Source: VFJQ01 sp044226525
GTDB taxonomy: Bacteria > Verrucomicrobiota > Verrucomicrobiia > Chthoniobacterales > Chthoniobacteraceae
NCBI GenBank assembly: GCA_044226525.1
Contig: JBGAGV010000030.1
Location: 1 to 64,000, forward strand
Length of the DNA stretch: 64,000 nt
Direction of reading: 5' to 3'
Shown here piece by piece: positions 25,584 to 35,020 of the stretch. The notes under the pieces are model-generated. The model had not been told where the DNA came from. It saw only the letters and a list, made by a program, of their open reading frames with translations, and searched no databases. The translations under genes were made by a program, and so were the position numbers. How positions within the stretch are numbered: the first letter of the stretch is position 1; each line of letters opens with the position of its first letter.

Positions 25584-27425
25584 TTACAGGCCTTCGCCGG
25601 CCTGGAGGGTCTTCTTGCCCTCGTAGATCACGTCTTTGTAAGTCGCGCCGGCGGGGATCATCGGCAGCACGTGCTCGGTGTAGGGCACCATCACTTCCAG
25701 CACGCACGCGGTCTTCTGGTCGAGGAACCATTGCATGGCCTCGGCGAGATCCTTCTTGTGCTCGACGCGGCGGGACGGGATGCCGAAACCGTCGCAAATC
25801 TTCATGAAGTCGGGGTAGATCGTCTTCGTGTCGGCGACCACGCGGGCTTCGTCCTCGAACAGGCCGAGGAAGGTATGGCCGCGGTTCGAGGCGAAGAAGC
25901 GGTCTTCCCACTGCACCACCATGCCGAGGTGAAGATTGTTCAGCACCAGCGCCTTGGCGGCGATGCCTTCCACACGGGCCATGGCGAGTTCCTGAATGTT
26001 CATCACGAACGAACCGTCGCCGTCGATGTCGATGACTTCGCGGTTCGGGCAGGCCACCTTCGCGCCGAGCGCGGAGGGATAGCCATAGCCCATCGAGCCG
26101 AGGCCGAGGGACGAGATGAACTGGCGGGGCTCATCCACCGGATAAAACTGCGCGGCCCACATCTGGTGCTGGCCCACGCCGGTGGTAATGATCGCCTGGC
26201 CCTTGGTCATCTTGTGCAGGAGCTCGATGGCATACTGCGGCTGGATGGCGTCTTCGGTGTCTTCGTAGAAGAACGGGAAATCCCTCTTCCACTCCGCGAT
26301 CTGTGCGCGCCACTCGGGGTAAAGCGAGAAGTCCTTCGATTTCCGTTCAAAGCCGGCCTGCGCGAGGAGCTGGTTCAGGCGATTCAGCGCGAACTTCACA
26401 TCGCTCTGGATCGGCAGACGCACGACCTTGTTCTTGTTGATCTCGGCGTTGTCGATGTCGATGTGGACGATCGTGCCGTGCTTGCAGAACTCGCTCAGCT
26501 TGCCGGTCACGCGATCGTCGAAACGCACGCCCACCGCGATGAGCAGGTCGGCTTCGTTCACCGCGTTGTTGGAATACACCGTGCCGTGCATGCCCAGCCA
26601 GCGGAGCGACAGCTCGTGCGACTGCGGGAAGGCACCGAGACCCATCAGCGTGCCCGCGGTGGGAATCTGCGTGCGCTCGGCAAATTCGAGCAGTTCCTGG
26701 TGTGCTTCACCGCTGATGATGCCGCCGCCAAAATAGATCATCGGCTTCTTCGCCTGGCGGATGAAACCGACGAGTTCGTTCAGCTCGTGGTCGCCGCAGC
26801 GGACATCGGGCTTGTAACCGCGCAGGTTCACCTCCGAAGGCCACACCGGCTGGGTCTTGCCCATCTGGATGTTCTTCGGCACGTCGATCAGCACCGGCCC
26901 CGGACGGCCCGTCTGCGCGATGTGAAAGGCTTCCTTCACGATGCGCGGCAGGTCGTTGATATCGGTGACCAGATAATTGTGTTTCACGATCTGCGCCGTG
27001 ACGGAGAACACGTCGGTCTCCTGAAAGGCGCCTTTGCCGATCATCGCCTGCGGCACCTGGCCGGTGATGGCGACGAGCGGGGTGGAATCGAGGAAGGCGT
27101 CGGCGATGCCGGTGACGAGGTTCGTCGCGCCCGGGCCGCTGGTCGCCATGCACACGCCCGCTTTGCCGGTGGCGCGAGCGTAGCCTTCCGCTGCGAAGAC
27201 GCCGCCCTGTTCATGGCGCGGCAGGAAGGTGCGGATCTTCTTCGAGCGGGTCAGCGCCTGATGCATGGCCATCGATGCTCCGCCCGGGTAGGCGAAGATC
27301 GCCTCCACGCCTTCGCGTTCCAGCGCCTCGACCAGGATATCCGCCCCGGTCATGGCGGGGCCGACTTCACCGCGATTCTGCGGAGCGGCGGTGGTGGCAG
27401 GCTGGGACGTGGTCGTAGTGCTCAT
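25584..27425 (-). CDS. ilvB: Acetolactate synthase, large (catalytic) subunit
   Basis: A 613-residue thiamine-diphosphate enzyme catalysing the first common step of valine, leucine and isoleucine synthesis (2 pyruvate to acetolactate). Catalytic Glu is E72 in RHEQGGVFAAEGYARATGK; the ThDP-Mg motif is DGDGSFVMNIQELAMA near residue 469, followed by LNNLHLGMVVQWEDRFF. FAD-binding and quinone-like domains (GPGATNLVTGIADAFLDSTP, GVRFDDRVTGKLSEF) are all present. The first 25 residues are Thr/Ala/Gln-rich and probably flexible. No regulatory small subunit (ilvN) is adjacent, so it is encoded elsewhere or missing. Confidence 0.95.
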   Translation of the reverse strand: MSTTTTSQPATTAAPQNRGEVGPAMTGADILVEALEREGVEAIFAYPGGASMAMHQALTRSKKIRTFLPRHEQGGVFAAEGYARATGKAGVCMATSGPGATNLVTGIADAFLDSTPLVAITGQVPQAMIGKGAFQETDVFSVTAQIVKHNYLVTDINDLPRIVKEAFHIAQTGRPGPVLIDVPKNIQMGKTQPVWPSEVNLRGYKPDVRCGDHELNELVGFIRQAKKPMIYFGGGIISGEAHQELLEFAERTQIPTAGTLMGLGAFPQSHELSLRWLGMHGTVYSNNAVNEADLLIAVGVRFDDRVTGKLSEFCKHGTIVHIDIDNAEINKNKVVRLPIQSDVKFALNRLNQLLAQAGFERKSKDFSLYPEWRAQIAEWKRDFPFFYEDTEDAIQPQYAIELLHKMTKGQAIITTGVGQHQMWAAQFYPVDEPRQFISSLGLGSMGYGYPSALGAKVACPNREVIDIDGDGSFVMNIQELAMARVEGIAAKALVLNNLHLGMVVQWEDRFFASNRGHTFLGLFEDEARVVADTKTIYPDFMKICDGFGIPSRRVEHKKDLAEAMQWFLDQKTACVLEVMVPYTEHVLPMIPAGATYKDVIYEGKKTLQAGEGL

Positions 27426-27541
27426 GTGCGTGGATAAAAAGGGCGGAGATGATACTCCCGAAGCTCGGGGGCGGCAAGGTGGAGTTTCCGGATCGCAAAG
27501 GCCGTGACTTTGGTGCCTCTCGACCGCATACCAGACCGAAC

Positions 27542-27943
27542 ATGCCCGAGATGAATGCTCCTCGCTCCTTCGCGGACCGGTTTCGGAGGCAGGCCTCCTT
27601 TTGGCTCGGAGCTGTTTTTCTCGCAGCGATAGTGGGTGCGGCGGGAGCGGAGTTGATCTCTCCGTGGATTTCGCAGGGATATCTGGCGACGAGCCTTGCT
27701 GCCATGGTGGCCTATGGAATCGATAAGGATCGGGCCGGGCGCAGCGAATGGCGGCTGACGGAGAGTCTGCTGCATCTTCTTGAGCTTCTGGGCGGCTGGC
27801 CCGGGGCGCTGTTTGCCCAGCAGCTTTTCCGGCACAAGACCCGCAAGGTCGGCTTTCAGGTCATCTTCTGGATCGTCGTGCTCGCTCATCTGGGACTGTG
27901 GGGTTGGCTGGCGTATGAGCGTTGGGGCACGCGGATGCGCTGA
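27542..27943 (+). CDS. DUF1294-family small membrane protein
   Basis: A 133-residue protein with three hydrophobic segments (SFWLGAVFLAAIVGAAGAE, YLATSLAAMVAYGID, FQVIFWIVVLAHLGLWGWL). The block DKDRAGRSEWRLTESLLHLL, LGGWPGALFAQQ, RHKTRKVGFQVIFW is the DUF1294 signature, including the YGIDK, GGWPGA and RHKT positions. In many bacteria this domain is fused to a cold-shock domain; here it stands alone. Start chosen at the ATG 27542 (MPEMNAPRSF), because the upstream frame is shared with the divergent ilvB promoter region. Function is unknown. Confidence 0.8.
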   Translation: MPEMNAPRSFADRFRRQASFWLGAVFLAAIVGAAGAELISPWISQGYLATSLAAMVAYGIDKDRAGRSEWRLTESLLHLLELLGGWPGALFAQQLFRHKTRKVGFQVIFWIVVLAHLGLWGWLAYERWGTRMR

Positions 27944-28018
27944 AAGTGCAAAAGCTCCCCATTTGGAGGAATGGCGGGGCGGCTAAGGCCGGGGCAGGGT
28001 GCCGGTCTTTCCCCGCAG

Positions 28019-30367
28019 ATGTTCCGCCTCCTCGTCTTTCCGTTTTTCGTCGCTACGGCGCTGGCCTTTACGCCGGATGAACTCCGCCTGAGCGCGGAAG
28101 CGCGCGGGGTGCTCGCGCACCAGTGCACGAAGTGCCACGGCCAGCACAAGCAGAAGGGCGAGTTGCGGCTCGATACGAGGGCGGGCGCCATGAAGGGCGG
28201 CGAAAATGGCGCAGCGATTGTGCCGGGGAAGCCCGAGCAGAGCGAACTGCTCAAGCGCGTGACGCTGCCCACGGCGGACGACGACCACATGCCGCCGGAA
28301 AAGAAAGTCGTGGAATCGCAGGACATCGACACCTTGCGGAAGTGGATCGCCGCCGGCGCCCCGTGGCCGGATGGCGAAACCGCCGGCGTGGTTTTCCAGC
28401 GTGCGCCGATCGCACCGCGAAAGCCGGAGTTCCCGGCGGGGACCGAAGCGTTCGAGAACCCGATCGATAAATTCGTCGCCGGATATTTTGCGCAGCAGAA
28501 GATCGAGTGGCCGCAAGCGGTGGACGACCGGACCTTTCTCCGCCGCGCTTCCCTCGACGCGGTGGGCTTGCTGCCGACATGGGAGGAGGTGCAGAAATTC
28601 GACGGTAATCGCGCCAAGGTCGTCGATGCCCTGCTCGCGCGGAATGAGGATTACGCGGTCAACTGGCTGACTTGGTGGAACGATGCATTGCGCAATGACT
28701 ACACCGGGACCGGCTATATCGACGGCGGGCGCAAGCAGATCACGAAGTGGCTCTACGCCGCACTGCTCAAGGACCTGCCTTACGATCAGTTTGTGCGCGA
28801 GTTGATCGCTCCGGGTGCGGATGCGGAAGGCTTCATCAAGGGAATCAAATGGCGCGGCAATGTGAGTGCCGGGCAGCGGGTCGAACTACAGGCGGCGCAG
28901 AGCGTGGCGCAAGTCTTTCTCGGGCTGAACCTCAAGTGCGCGAGTTGTCACGACTCGTTTACGAACGACTACAAGCTCACCGATTCACACGCGCTGGCGG
29001 CGGTCTTCGCCGATGCGCCGCTCGATGTTTTTCGCTGCGACAAGGCTACCGGTGAAAAATGTGCGCCCGCCTTTTTCTGGCCCGAACTGGGGACGATCGA
29101 TGCCGCTAAACCACGGGTTGAGCGGCAGAAAGACCTCGCGACGTTGCTCACGAAAAAGGAAAACGGCCGCCTGGCTCGCACGATGGTGAACCGGCTCTGG
29201 GCGGTGTGTTTCGGGCGGGGCTTGATCGAGCCGGTGGATGTGATGGACAACCGCGCCTGGAATCAGGACCTGCTCGACTGGCTCGCGTCCGATTTTGCGG
29301 AAAACGGTTTCCGGGTGAAGCGCACGCTGCGTCTCATGCTCACCTCACGAGCGTATCAACTTCCATCCATGCACACCGCGAGCGCGGACGATCTCGCGAA
29401 GAATTCGTTCGTCTTCCGAGGACCGGTGGTGCGTCGGATGGGTGCGGAGCAATTCGCCGATGCGGTCAGTCGCGTGGCGGCGCCGATCTATGCGAAACGG
29501 CAATTTGCTCCCGGTCGCGACGACGGCGCACTCGCGAAGAGCGCGGCATGGATCTGGCACGACGAGGGCGACAAACCGCTCGGCAGCTTCCCCGAAGGCA
29601 AACGCTACTTCCGCACGACCTTCGATCTGCCCGCGGGAAAAAAGGTCAAACTCGCCCGGGTGGTCGCCACGGCGGATAACAGCTTCACGCTTTTTGTGAA
29701 TGGGAAGCGATCCATCGTCGGCACAACGTGGGAAAGCGCCGATGCCGCCGATATTTCCGATCTGCTCGGCAACAGGACGGTCACGCTCGCGGTGATGGCG
29801 GAAAATCTCGTTGCGGGCGCTGCTGGATTGAAGCTGGCGCTGGCGATCTGGTTCGACGGGCAGAAAGCGCCGATGCTCGTGGAGACCGGCACGGGCTGGC
29901 GCACGAGCGCGCGTGTGTTCAAGGACTGGGAGACGCCCGCTTTTGATGACAGCGCATGGACTTCCGCGATCGCGCTCGGACCCGATGGGCTGCCGTGGGC
30001 CGGGGTGCGCGGTTTTTCGCTTACCGAAGAACCGCCACTCGCCCGAGCCGCGCTGGTGCAGAATGACGCGTTGCTCAATGTGCTCGGTCGTCCGATCCGC
30101 GATCAGAGCGTGATGCAACGCCCCTCGCAGGCCACGCTGCTGCAGGCGCTCACCCTCACGAACGGGAAAACCTTCGCCGCCGCGCTCGAGCGTGGCGCGC
30201 AACTCTGGACGCACAAGGAAGCGGATGCCGTGAAACGACTCACCAATCTTTACCGCACCGCGCTGCTGCGCGATCCGCGGCCCGACGAACTCACCTTCGC
30301 CCAGGCCGGCCCCGGCGACGTGCTCTGGGCGCTCGTGCTTCAGCCTGAATTCCAGATCATTTACTAA
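28019..30367 (+). CDS. Planctomycete-type c-cytochrome protein (DUF1549/DUF1553)
   Basis: A 782-residue secreted protein. After a signal peptide (MFRLLVFPFFVATALA) a first haem-c site QCTKCHGQHKQKGELRLD (C36-C39-H40) opens a planctomycete cytochrome domain, followed by the DUF1549 region (DRTFLRRASLDAVGLLPTWEE, VNWLTWWNDALRNDYTG) with a second site ASCHDSFT (C307-C310-H311). DUF1553 motifs follow (RTMVNRLWAVCFGRGLIEPVD, LLDWLASDFAENGFRVKRTL). Between them and the C-terminus lies a jelly-roll-like insertion (NSFTLFVNGKRSIVGTTW). A DUF1501 gene begins 1 nt after it, a very common pair in Verrucomicrobiota/Planctomycetota whose substrate role is still undefined. Confidence 0.85.
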   Translation: MFRLLVFPFFVATALAFTPDELRLSAEARGVLAHQCTKCHGQHKQKGELRLDTRAGAMKGGENGAAIVPGKPEQSELLKRVTLPTADDDHMPPEKKVVESQDIDTLRKWIAAGAPWPDGETAGVVFQRAPIAPRKPEFPAGTEAFENPIDKFVAGYFAQQKIEWPQAVDDRTFLRRASLDAVGLLPTWEEVQKFDGNRAKVVDALLARNEDYAVNWLTWWNDALRNDYTGTGYIDGGRKQITKWLYAALLKDLPYDQFVRELIAPGADAEGFIKGIKWRGNVSAGQRVELQAAQSVAQVFLGLNLKCASCHDSFTNDYKLTDSHALAAVFADAPLDVFRCDKATGEKCAPAFFWPELGTIDAAKPRVERQKDLATLLTKKENGRLARTMVNRLWAVCFGRGLIEPVDVMDNRAWNQDLLDWLASDFAENGFRVKRTLRLMLTSRAYQLPSMHTASADDLAKNSFVFRGPVVRRMGAEQFADAVSRVAAPIYAKRQFAPGRDDGALAKSAAWIWHDEGDKPLGSFPEGKRYFRTTFDLPAGKKVKLARVVATADNSFTLFVNGKRSIVGTTWESADAADISDLLGNRTVTLAVMAENLVAGAAGLKLALAIWFDGQKAPMLVETGTGWRTSARVFKDWETPAFDDSAWTSAIALGPDGLPWAGVRGFSLTEEPPLARAALVQNDALLNVLGRPIRDQSVMQRPSQATLLQALTLTNGKTFAAALERGAQLWTHKEADAVKRLTNLYRTALLRDPRPDELTFAQAGPGDVLWALVLQPEFQIIY

Positions 30368-30368
30368 T

Positions 30369-31793
30369 ATGAATCGCCGCGATTTTCTCCGCCGCGTCTC
30401 CGCTTCCTCGCTTGCGGCCCTTGCCACCGGTGCGCCGCGCCAGGCGTTTGCCCTGAGCAAAGCCGCGCGGCCGAAGCCCACCGCTGATACGGTCATCCTG
30501 CTCTGGATGGCTGGTGGCATGGCGCATACGGAGACATTCGACCCGAAACGCTATTCGCCGTTCGAGCCCGGCATGCAGGCGTCGTCGATGCTCTCGACGT
30601 TTGCCGCGAAGCCGACGGCGCTTGATGGCGTGATGCTATCGGACGGGCTTGAGGAAATTGGGAAGGTGCTCGATCGCGGCACGCTCATTCGTTCGCACGT
30701 CGTGGCGGATCTCGGAAAAATCCTGCACTCGCGGCATCAGTTCCATTGGCACACCTGCTACGAGCCGCCGCAGAGTGTGGCGGCACCGCATCTCGGCGCG
30801 TGGATCGCCAAGGAACTCGGCCCGAAGCATCCGGTCGTGCCGCCATTCATTGTCATCGGCCAGCGGTTCGATCGCGGCGAGAAGGAAGAACTGAAGGCCT
30901 TTCACACCGCCGGGTTTCTCGGGCAGGAATACGGGCCGTTCATCGTCGAAGAACCGACTGCCGCGCTCGATACGGTGCGCCCGCCTGCGGGGATGACGCC
31001 CGAGCGTTTCGAAGCGAGGCAGGCCATCTATCGCGAGATGCTGAAGAAGAGCGGCTTTGGCGAAAAGGCGAGTGACTATCAGCAGGACTCGATGGTGCGC
31101 TCGATGGAGCAGGCCTACGCGTTGCTGCGCTCGCCCGAGGCCGCGGCGTTCGATCTCAAAGCCGAGTCGAAGGATGCCTTCGAGGCCTACAACACTGGAC
31201 GTTTCGGCTTGGGCTGTCTCCTCGCGCGACGCCTCGCTGAATCCGGGGCGCGCTTCATCGAAGTGACGAGTGAATACATTCCCTTCGAATACTGGGACAC
31301 GCACAAGGACGGCCACGAGCGGCTCGCGAAGTTGAAGCAGGAGATCGATCGCCCGATCGCCCGCCTCGTGCGGGACCTCGACGAGCGCGGGTTGCTCGGC
31401 CGCACGCTCATCGTCCTCGCGAGCGAGTTCAGCCGCGACGCCATGCTCGAAGGCGCCGCCGACAAACCCGCCGACCAGGGCCGCGATCTCAAGGCGCTGC
31501 CGGACATCGTGAACGAAACCAAATACTACGGCATGCACCGCCATTTCACCGGCGCGGGTTCGGTGCTGATGTTCGGTGGCGGCGTGAAGCGCGGCTACGT
31601 TCACGGCAAAACCGCCGACGAGCGCCCGTGCAAGGCGATCGAGAAACCGGTCACGATCGCCGAGCTGCACCAGACGATCTATCACGCGCTCGGCATCGCT
31701 CCCGACATCCACTACGAGATCGAAGGCCGCCCCTTCTACACCACGCCAGATGGCAAAGGCGTGGCGGTGCAGGAACTCCTCGCCCGCGCCTAG
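30369..31793 (+). CDS. Tat-exported DUF1501 protein
   Basis: A 474-residue DUF1501 (sulfatase-like alkaline phosphatase superfamily) protein. The twin-arginine signal is MNRRDFLRRVSASSLAAL with cleavage expected after RQAFA, so it folds before export. Typical DUF1501 blocks follow: DTVILLWMAGGMAHTETFDPK, LIRSHVVADLGKILHSRHQFHW, FIEVTSEYIPFEYWDTH, LIVLASEFSRDAML and HQTIYHALGI. One nucleotide separates it from the DUF1549 gene, so they are co-transcribed and probably act together in the periplasm. No enzymatic activity is established for the family here. Confidence 0.85.
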   Translation: MNRRDFLRRVSASSLAALATGAPRQAFALSKAARPKPTADTVILLWMAGGMAHTETFDPKRYSPFEPGMQASSMLSTFAAKPTALDGVMLSDGLEEIGKVLDRGTLIRSHVVADLGKILHSRHQFHWHTCYEPPQSVAAPHLGAWIAKELGPKHPVVPPFIVIGQRFDRGEKEELKAFHTAGFLGQEYGPFIVEEPTAALDTVRPPAGMTPERFEARQAIYREMLKKSGFGEKASDYQQDSMVRSMEQAYALLRSPEAAAFDLKAESKDAFEAYNTGRFGLGCLLARRLAESGARFIEVTSEYIPFEYWDTHKDGHERLAKLKQEIDRPIARLVRDLDERGLLGRTLIVLASEFSRDAMLEGAADKPADQGRDLKALPDIVNETKYYGMHRHFTGAGSVLMFGGGVKRGYVHGKTADERPCKAIEKPVTIAELHQTIYHALGIAPDIHYEIEGRPFYTTPDGKGVAVQELLARA

Positions 31794-31905
31794 ACAAGGC
31801 GTTGCGATGGCGGTTGGGTGACGGCGGGGTTAAATCCGGTGCGGGCGGAGCCGTAGCGTCTCGACGGCGCGGATTATCCTGCGAAGAAGCGTCGCTTTTA
31901 CTGCA

Positions 31906-33105
31906 ATGCTCTCCGAACCCGGACGCCTGCGCGAAACGAATCCCGCTGCCCGATTCCTCAAAGCCACCGAGGATCTGATCTTCCACCATGTCCACGGCGG
32001 GCAGCTCATCTACAACACCTGCTGGGAAGATCCGCGGATCGACCGTCAGCTTATGGAACTCGATGGCGATAGCCGGGTGGTGATGATCACCAGCGCCGGG
32101 TGTAATGCGCTCGATTACCTGCTCGATGGGCCGGCGGAGATTCACGCGGTGGATGTGAACTTTCGCCAGAATGCGTTGCTGGAACTGAAACTCGCGATGA
32201 TCCGGCGGGGCGACTTCGCGGACTTCTTCGAGTTCTTCGGCCTCGGCTCACACACGGATCACCAACGGGTCTATCGCTCGCTGCGCAAGGAGCTGCCGGA
32301 GTTTGCGCGCAAGTTCTGGGATGCGAAGATTTCGTTCTTCGATCCCGGCGGAATGAAGAAGTCGTTTTACTACCACGGCACGGCGGGCATGGCGGCGTGG
32401 TTGCTGGGCTCGGCGCTGTTCAAGGCGAAGCCCAACATCAAGAACTTCGCGATGTGTCTGCTCGATGCGGATTCCGTCGAGCAACAGGCCGAGGTCTATG
32501 AGCTGCTCGAGCGGAAAATCTGGGACAACCTGAGCAACTGGCTCATCCGCCAGCGCATGATCATGACGCTGCTCGGCGTGCCGCGTCCGCAGATCAAGCT
32601 GATCGAAGATCACTATCCCGGCGGCCTCGGCGCTTATGTGAAAGACAAGCTCCGCCGCGTGATGGCCGAGTTGCCGGCATCGGAGAACTATTTCTGGCGC
32701 GTTTATGTGACCGGTTCCTACACGATGTCGTGCTGCCCGAATTACCTGCGCAAGGCGAACCTCGGCCTGCTGGGAGAACGTGCGGACCGGGTGCGCACTC
32801 ACACGTGCAGCATCTCGCAATTCCTCCAGCAGAACCCCGGCGTGTATTCGCACTACGTGTTGCTCGATCACCAGGACTGGCTGGCGTGGCATGATCCCGT
32901 GGCACTCCGCGAAGAGTGGGAGTTGATCTTCCAGAACAGCCGGCCCGGCACGAAAGTGCTGCTCCGTTCCGCGGGGTTATCGCTCGATTTTGTGCCGGAG
33001 GACATTCGCGCCCGGCTGCGCTTTTTTCCGGAATTGACCAACCGGCTGCACTTGACCGATCGCGTCGGCACCTACGGCAGCCTGAGTTTCGCCGAAGTGC
33101 GATGA
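31906..33105 (+). CDS. btaA: BtaA-like diacylglycerol 3-amino-3-carboxypropyltransferase (DUF3419)
   Basis: A 399-residue DUF3419 enzyme. BtaA transfers the aminocarboxypropyl group of SAM to diacylglycerol, the first step of the betaine lipid DGTS (established in Rhodobacter; family knowledge). Key blocks: IYNTCWEDPRIDRQLMEL, MITSAGCNALDYLLDGP (SAM-binding), IHAVDVNFRQNALLELKLA and YCPNYL-like CCPNYLRKANLGLL near the C-terminus. Length matches BtaA (about 400). Its stop overlaps the start of the methyltransferase btaB as ATGA, an arrangement seen in known btaAB operons. This is one of the clearest functional pairs in the window. Confidence 0.88.
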   Translation: MLSEPGRLRETNPAARFLKATEDLIFHHVHGGQLIYNTCWEDPRIDRQLMELDGDSRVVMITSAGCNALDYLLDGPAEIHAVDVNFRQNALLELKLAMIRRGDFADFFEFFGLGSHTDHQRVYRSLRKELPEFARKFWDAKISFFDPGGMKKSFYYHGTAGMAAWLLGSALFKAKPNIKNFAMCLLDADSVEQQAEVYELLERKIWDNLSNWLIRQRMIMTLLGVPRPQIKLIEDHYPGGLGAYVKDKLRRVMAELPASENYFWRVYVTGSYTMSCCPNYLRKANLGLLGERADRVRTHTCSISQFLQQNPGVYSHYVLLDHQDWLAWHDPVALREEWELIFQNSRPGTKVLLRSAGLSLDFVPEDIRARLRFFPELTNRLHLTDRVGTYGSLSFAEVR

Positions 33106-33722
33106 GCGCCGCGCCAGCTCCCAGCGCGATCGAACGCTACTACCAGCTCCACTCGCGCATCTACGACGCGACGCGCTGGAGCTTTCTGTTCGGCCGCACG
33201 GAGATTCTGGGCGAGGTCGCCGAAATCGCTGCTCCCACGCGAATTCTCGAGGTGGGTTGCGGCACGGGAAAGAACCTCGCGAATCTTGCGCGACGTTTCC
33301 CCGGGGCGACGATCACCGGCGTCGATCTTTCCGAGTCGATGCTCGAACTTGCGCGGGCCAGGACGACGGAGTTCGGGGAACGGGTGCGTCTCGTCCATCG
33401 CTCCTACGATGCCGCGCTGAACGATGCGCCGTCCTTCGATTTGATCCTGTTTTCCTACGCGCTTTCGATGTTCAACCCCGGTTATGAGACCGCCATCGCG
33501 GCCGCCTATTGCGACCTGTTGCCCGGCGGTCACATGGCCGTGGTCGATTTTCACGATACGCCGGTGCGCGCCTTCGCCCGGTGGATGGGGGTGAATCACG
33601 TCCGCATGGAAGCGCAGTTGCTGCCCCCGTTGCGCGAGCACTTCGCGCCGGTCATCGCGCGGGTGCACCGTGCCTACGGAGGCGTGTGGCGTTACCTGAT
33701 GTTCGTCGGGCGCAAGGCGTGA
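33102..33722 (+). CDS. btaB: BtaB-like SAM methyltransferase for DGTS
   Basis: A 206-residue class I methyltransferase. The Rossmann motif is ILEVGCGTGKNLANLA, followed by GVDLSESMLELARAR and LILFSYALSMFNP. Length and content match BtaB, which trimethylates the homoserine head group made by BtaA. It starts inside the btaA stop (ATGA), so translation is coupled. Together the pair makes phosphorus-free betaine lipids, a way to save phosphate. Alternative reading: a generic small-molecule methyltransferase; the neighbour makes that less likely. Confidence 0.82.
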   Translation: MSAAPAPSAIERYYQLHSRIYDATRWSFLFGRTEILGEVAEIAAPTRILEVGCGTGKNLANLARRFPGATITGVDLSESMLELARARTTEFGERVRLVHRSYDAALNDAPSFDLILFSYALSMFNPGYETAIAAAYCDLLPGGHMAVVDFHDTPVRAFARWMGVNHVRMEAQLLPPLREHFAPVIARVHRAYGGVWRYLMFVGRKA

Positions 33723-33757
33723 GCCGGTGGAGCTTCCCAATCCCTAAATCTCAAATC

Positions 33758-35020
33758 CTAAATCCCCTCCATCGCGTTGCGGAGGATCTGCATGGTATGC
33801 CGCACCTGCACGGGGGCACCGAGTTTTTCGAGGTGCACACGTAGTTGAGTGAGGCAGCCGATATTGCCGGTGGCGACGACGCTTGCGCCGGTGGCCACGA
33901 CGGCGCGGGCTTTCTTTTCGCCGAGCGAAGCGGCGACGTCGGGTTGATCGATATTATAAGTGCCGGCGCTGCCACAGCAGAGGTGCGCATCGGTGAGTTC
34001 GCAAATTTCCAGACCGGGAATCTGGAGCAGGAGGCGGCGCGGTTCGCTGCGGACATTTTGCGCGTTCGCGAGATGGCAGGCGTCGTGATAGGCGACTTTC
34101 GTCTTCGTCTCCCGTAGCGGCGTGCGCAGGCCGAGCTTTGCGAGAAAGACGCTCACATCCGTGACGCGATGGCGGAACGCGTCGGCGCGGGCTTCGTCGG
34201 GCGTGCCGCGGAGAATGAGGTGATACTCGTGCATCGCCGAACCGCAGCCGGCGGCGTTGGTGAGGATGGCGTCCACATCGGCCGGGAAAGCATCGAGATT
34301 TTGCCGGGCGAATTTCCTCGCCGCGGTGAGATCGCCGGTGTGCCAGGCGAGGCCGCCGCAGCAGCCCTGCGCGGGCGGGATGACGACTTCCACGCCGTTG
34401 CGCGCGAGCACTTCGATGGTGGCCGTATTGATATCCGGTTCGAGGACCTGTTGTGCGCAACTGGTGAGCAAAGCGACGCGGGCGCGCCGCTCTCCCTGGG
34501 CTGGCGTGACTTCCGGCCAGCATTCGGCGGGCGGAAGGTCGTCGGGCACGAGATCGAGCATCGGGCGCAGCGCCGCCGGAGTAAGGGGCCGGAAAAATTT
34601 CCCAATTTTCCCGGCGAGCGCGGCGAGGCGGAAGCGACCGGGATACGGAATCGTCTGCGCGGCGAGCCAGTGACGCAGGCGCTCAAGCGGCGTGTGCTTG
34701 AACTTCGATTTCGATTCCGCCAGCGCGCGGAAGGGGCTGAGCAGATCGCGATACGGCACACCGCTGGGGCAGGCTGGCTCGCAGGCGAGGCAGCCGAGGC
34801 AGCGGTCGATGTGGGGCTGGGCCGCGGACCAGTCGAGCTGGCCTTCGAGCACTTGCTTCATGAGCACGATGCGCCCGCGCGGCGTATCCATTTCCTGGCC
34901 GAGCTCGCGATACGTGGGACACGCGGCCAGGCAGAAGCCGCAGTGCACGCAGGTGCTGACGGCATGAGCCATCGGTTCGCCAAGCGGGCCGTGTTGTTCG
35001 GGTGTGATCGTGTGAAGCAT
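33758..35020 (-). CDS. glcF: Glycolate oxidase iron-sulfur subunit
   Basis: A 420-residue GlcF/GlpC-like protein. Two ferredoxin-type clusters are visible: C24, C27, C30, C34 (CVHCGFCLAACP) and C74, C77, C80, C84 (CLGCLACEPACP), then two CCG cysteine domains (CCGGLAWHTGD and LCCGSAGTYN). It passes electrons from GlcD/GlcE flavin subunits to the membrane acceptor. Its ATG shares one nucleotide with the TGA of glcE (TGATG), a coupled pair. The catalytic GlcD is not adjacent but encoded about 9.5 kb away. Confidence 0.93.
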   Translation of the reverse strand: MLHTITPEQHGPLGEPMAHAVSTCVHCGFCLAACPTYRELGQEMDTPRGRIVLMKQVLEGQLDWSAAQPHIDRCLGCLACEPACPSGVPYRDLLSPFRALAESKSKFKHTPLERLRHWLAAQTIPYPGRFRLAALAGKIGKFFRPLTPAALRPMLDLVPDDLPPAECWPEVTPAQGERRARVALLTSCAQQVLEPDINTATIEVLARNGVEVVIPPAQGCCGGLAWHTGDLTAARKFARQNLDAFPADVDAILTNAAGCGSAMHEYHLILRGTPDEARADAFRHRVTDVSVFLAKLGLRTPLRETKTKVAYHDACHLANAQNVRSEPRRLLLQIPGLEICELTDAHLCCGSAGTYNIDQPDVAASLGEKKARAVVATGASVVATGNIGCLTQLRVHLEKLGAPVQVRHTMQILRNAMEGI

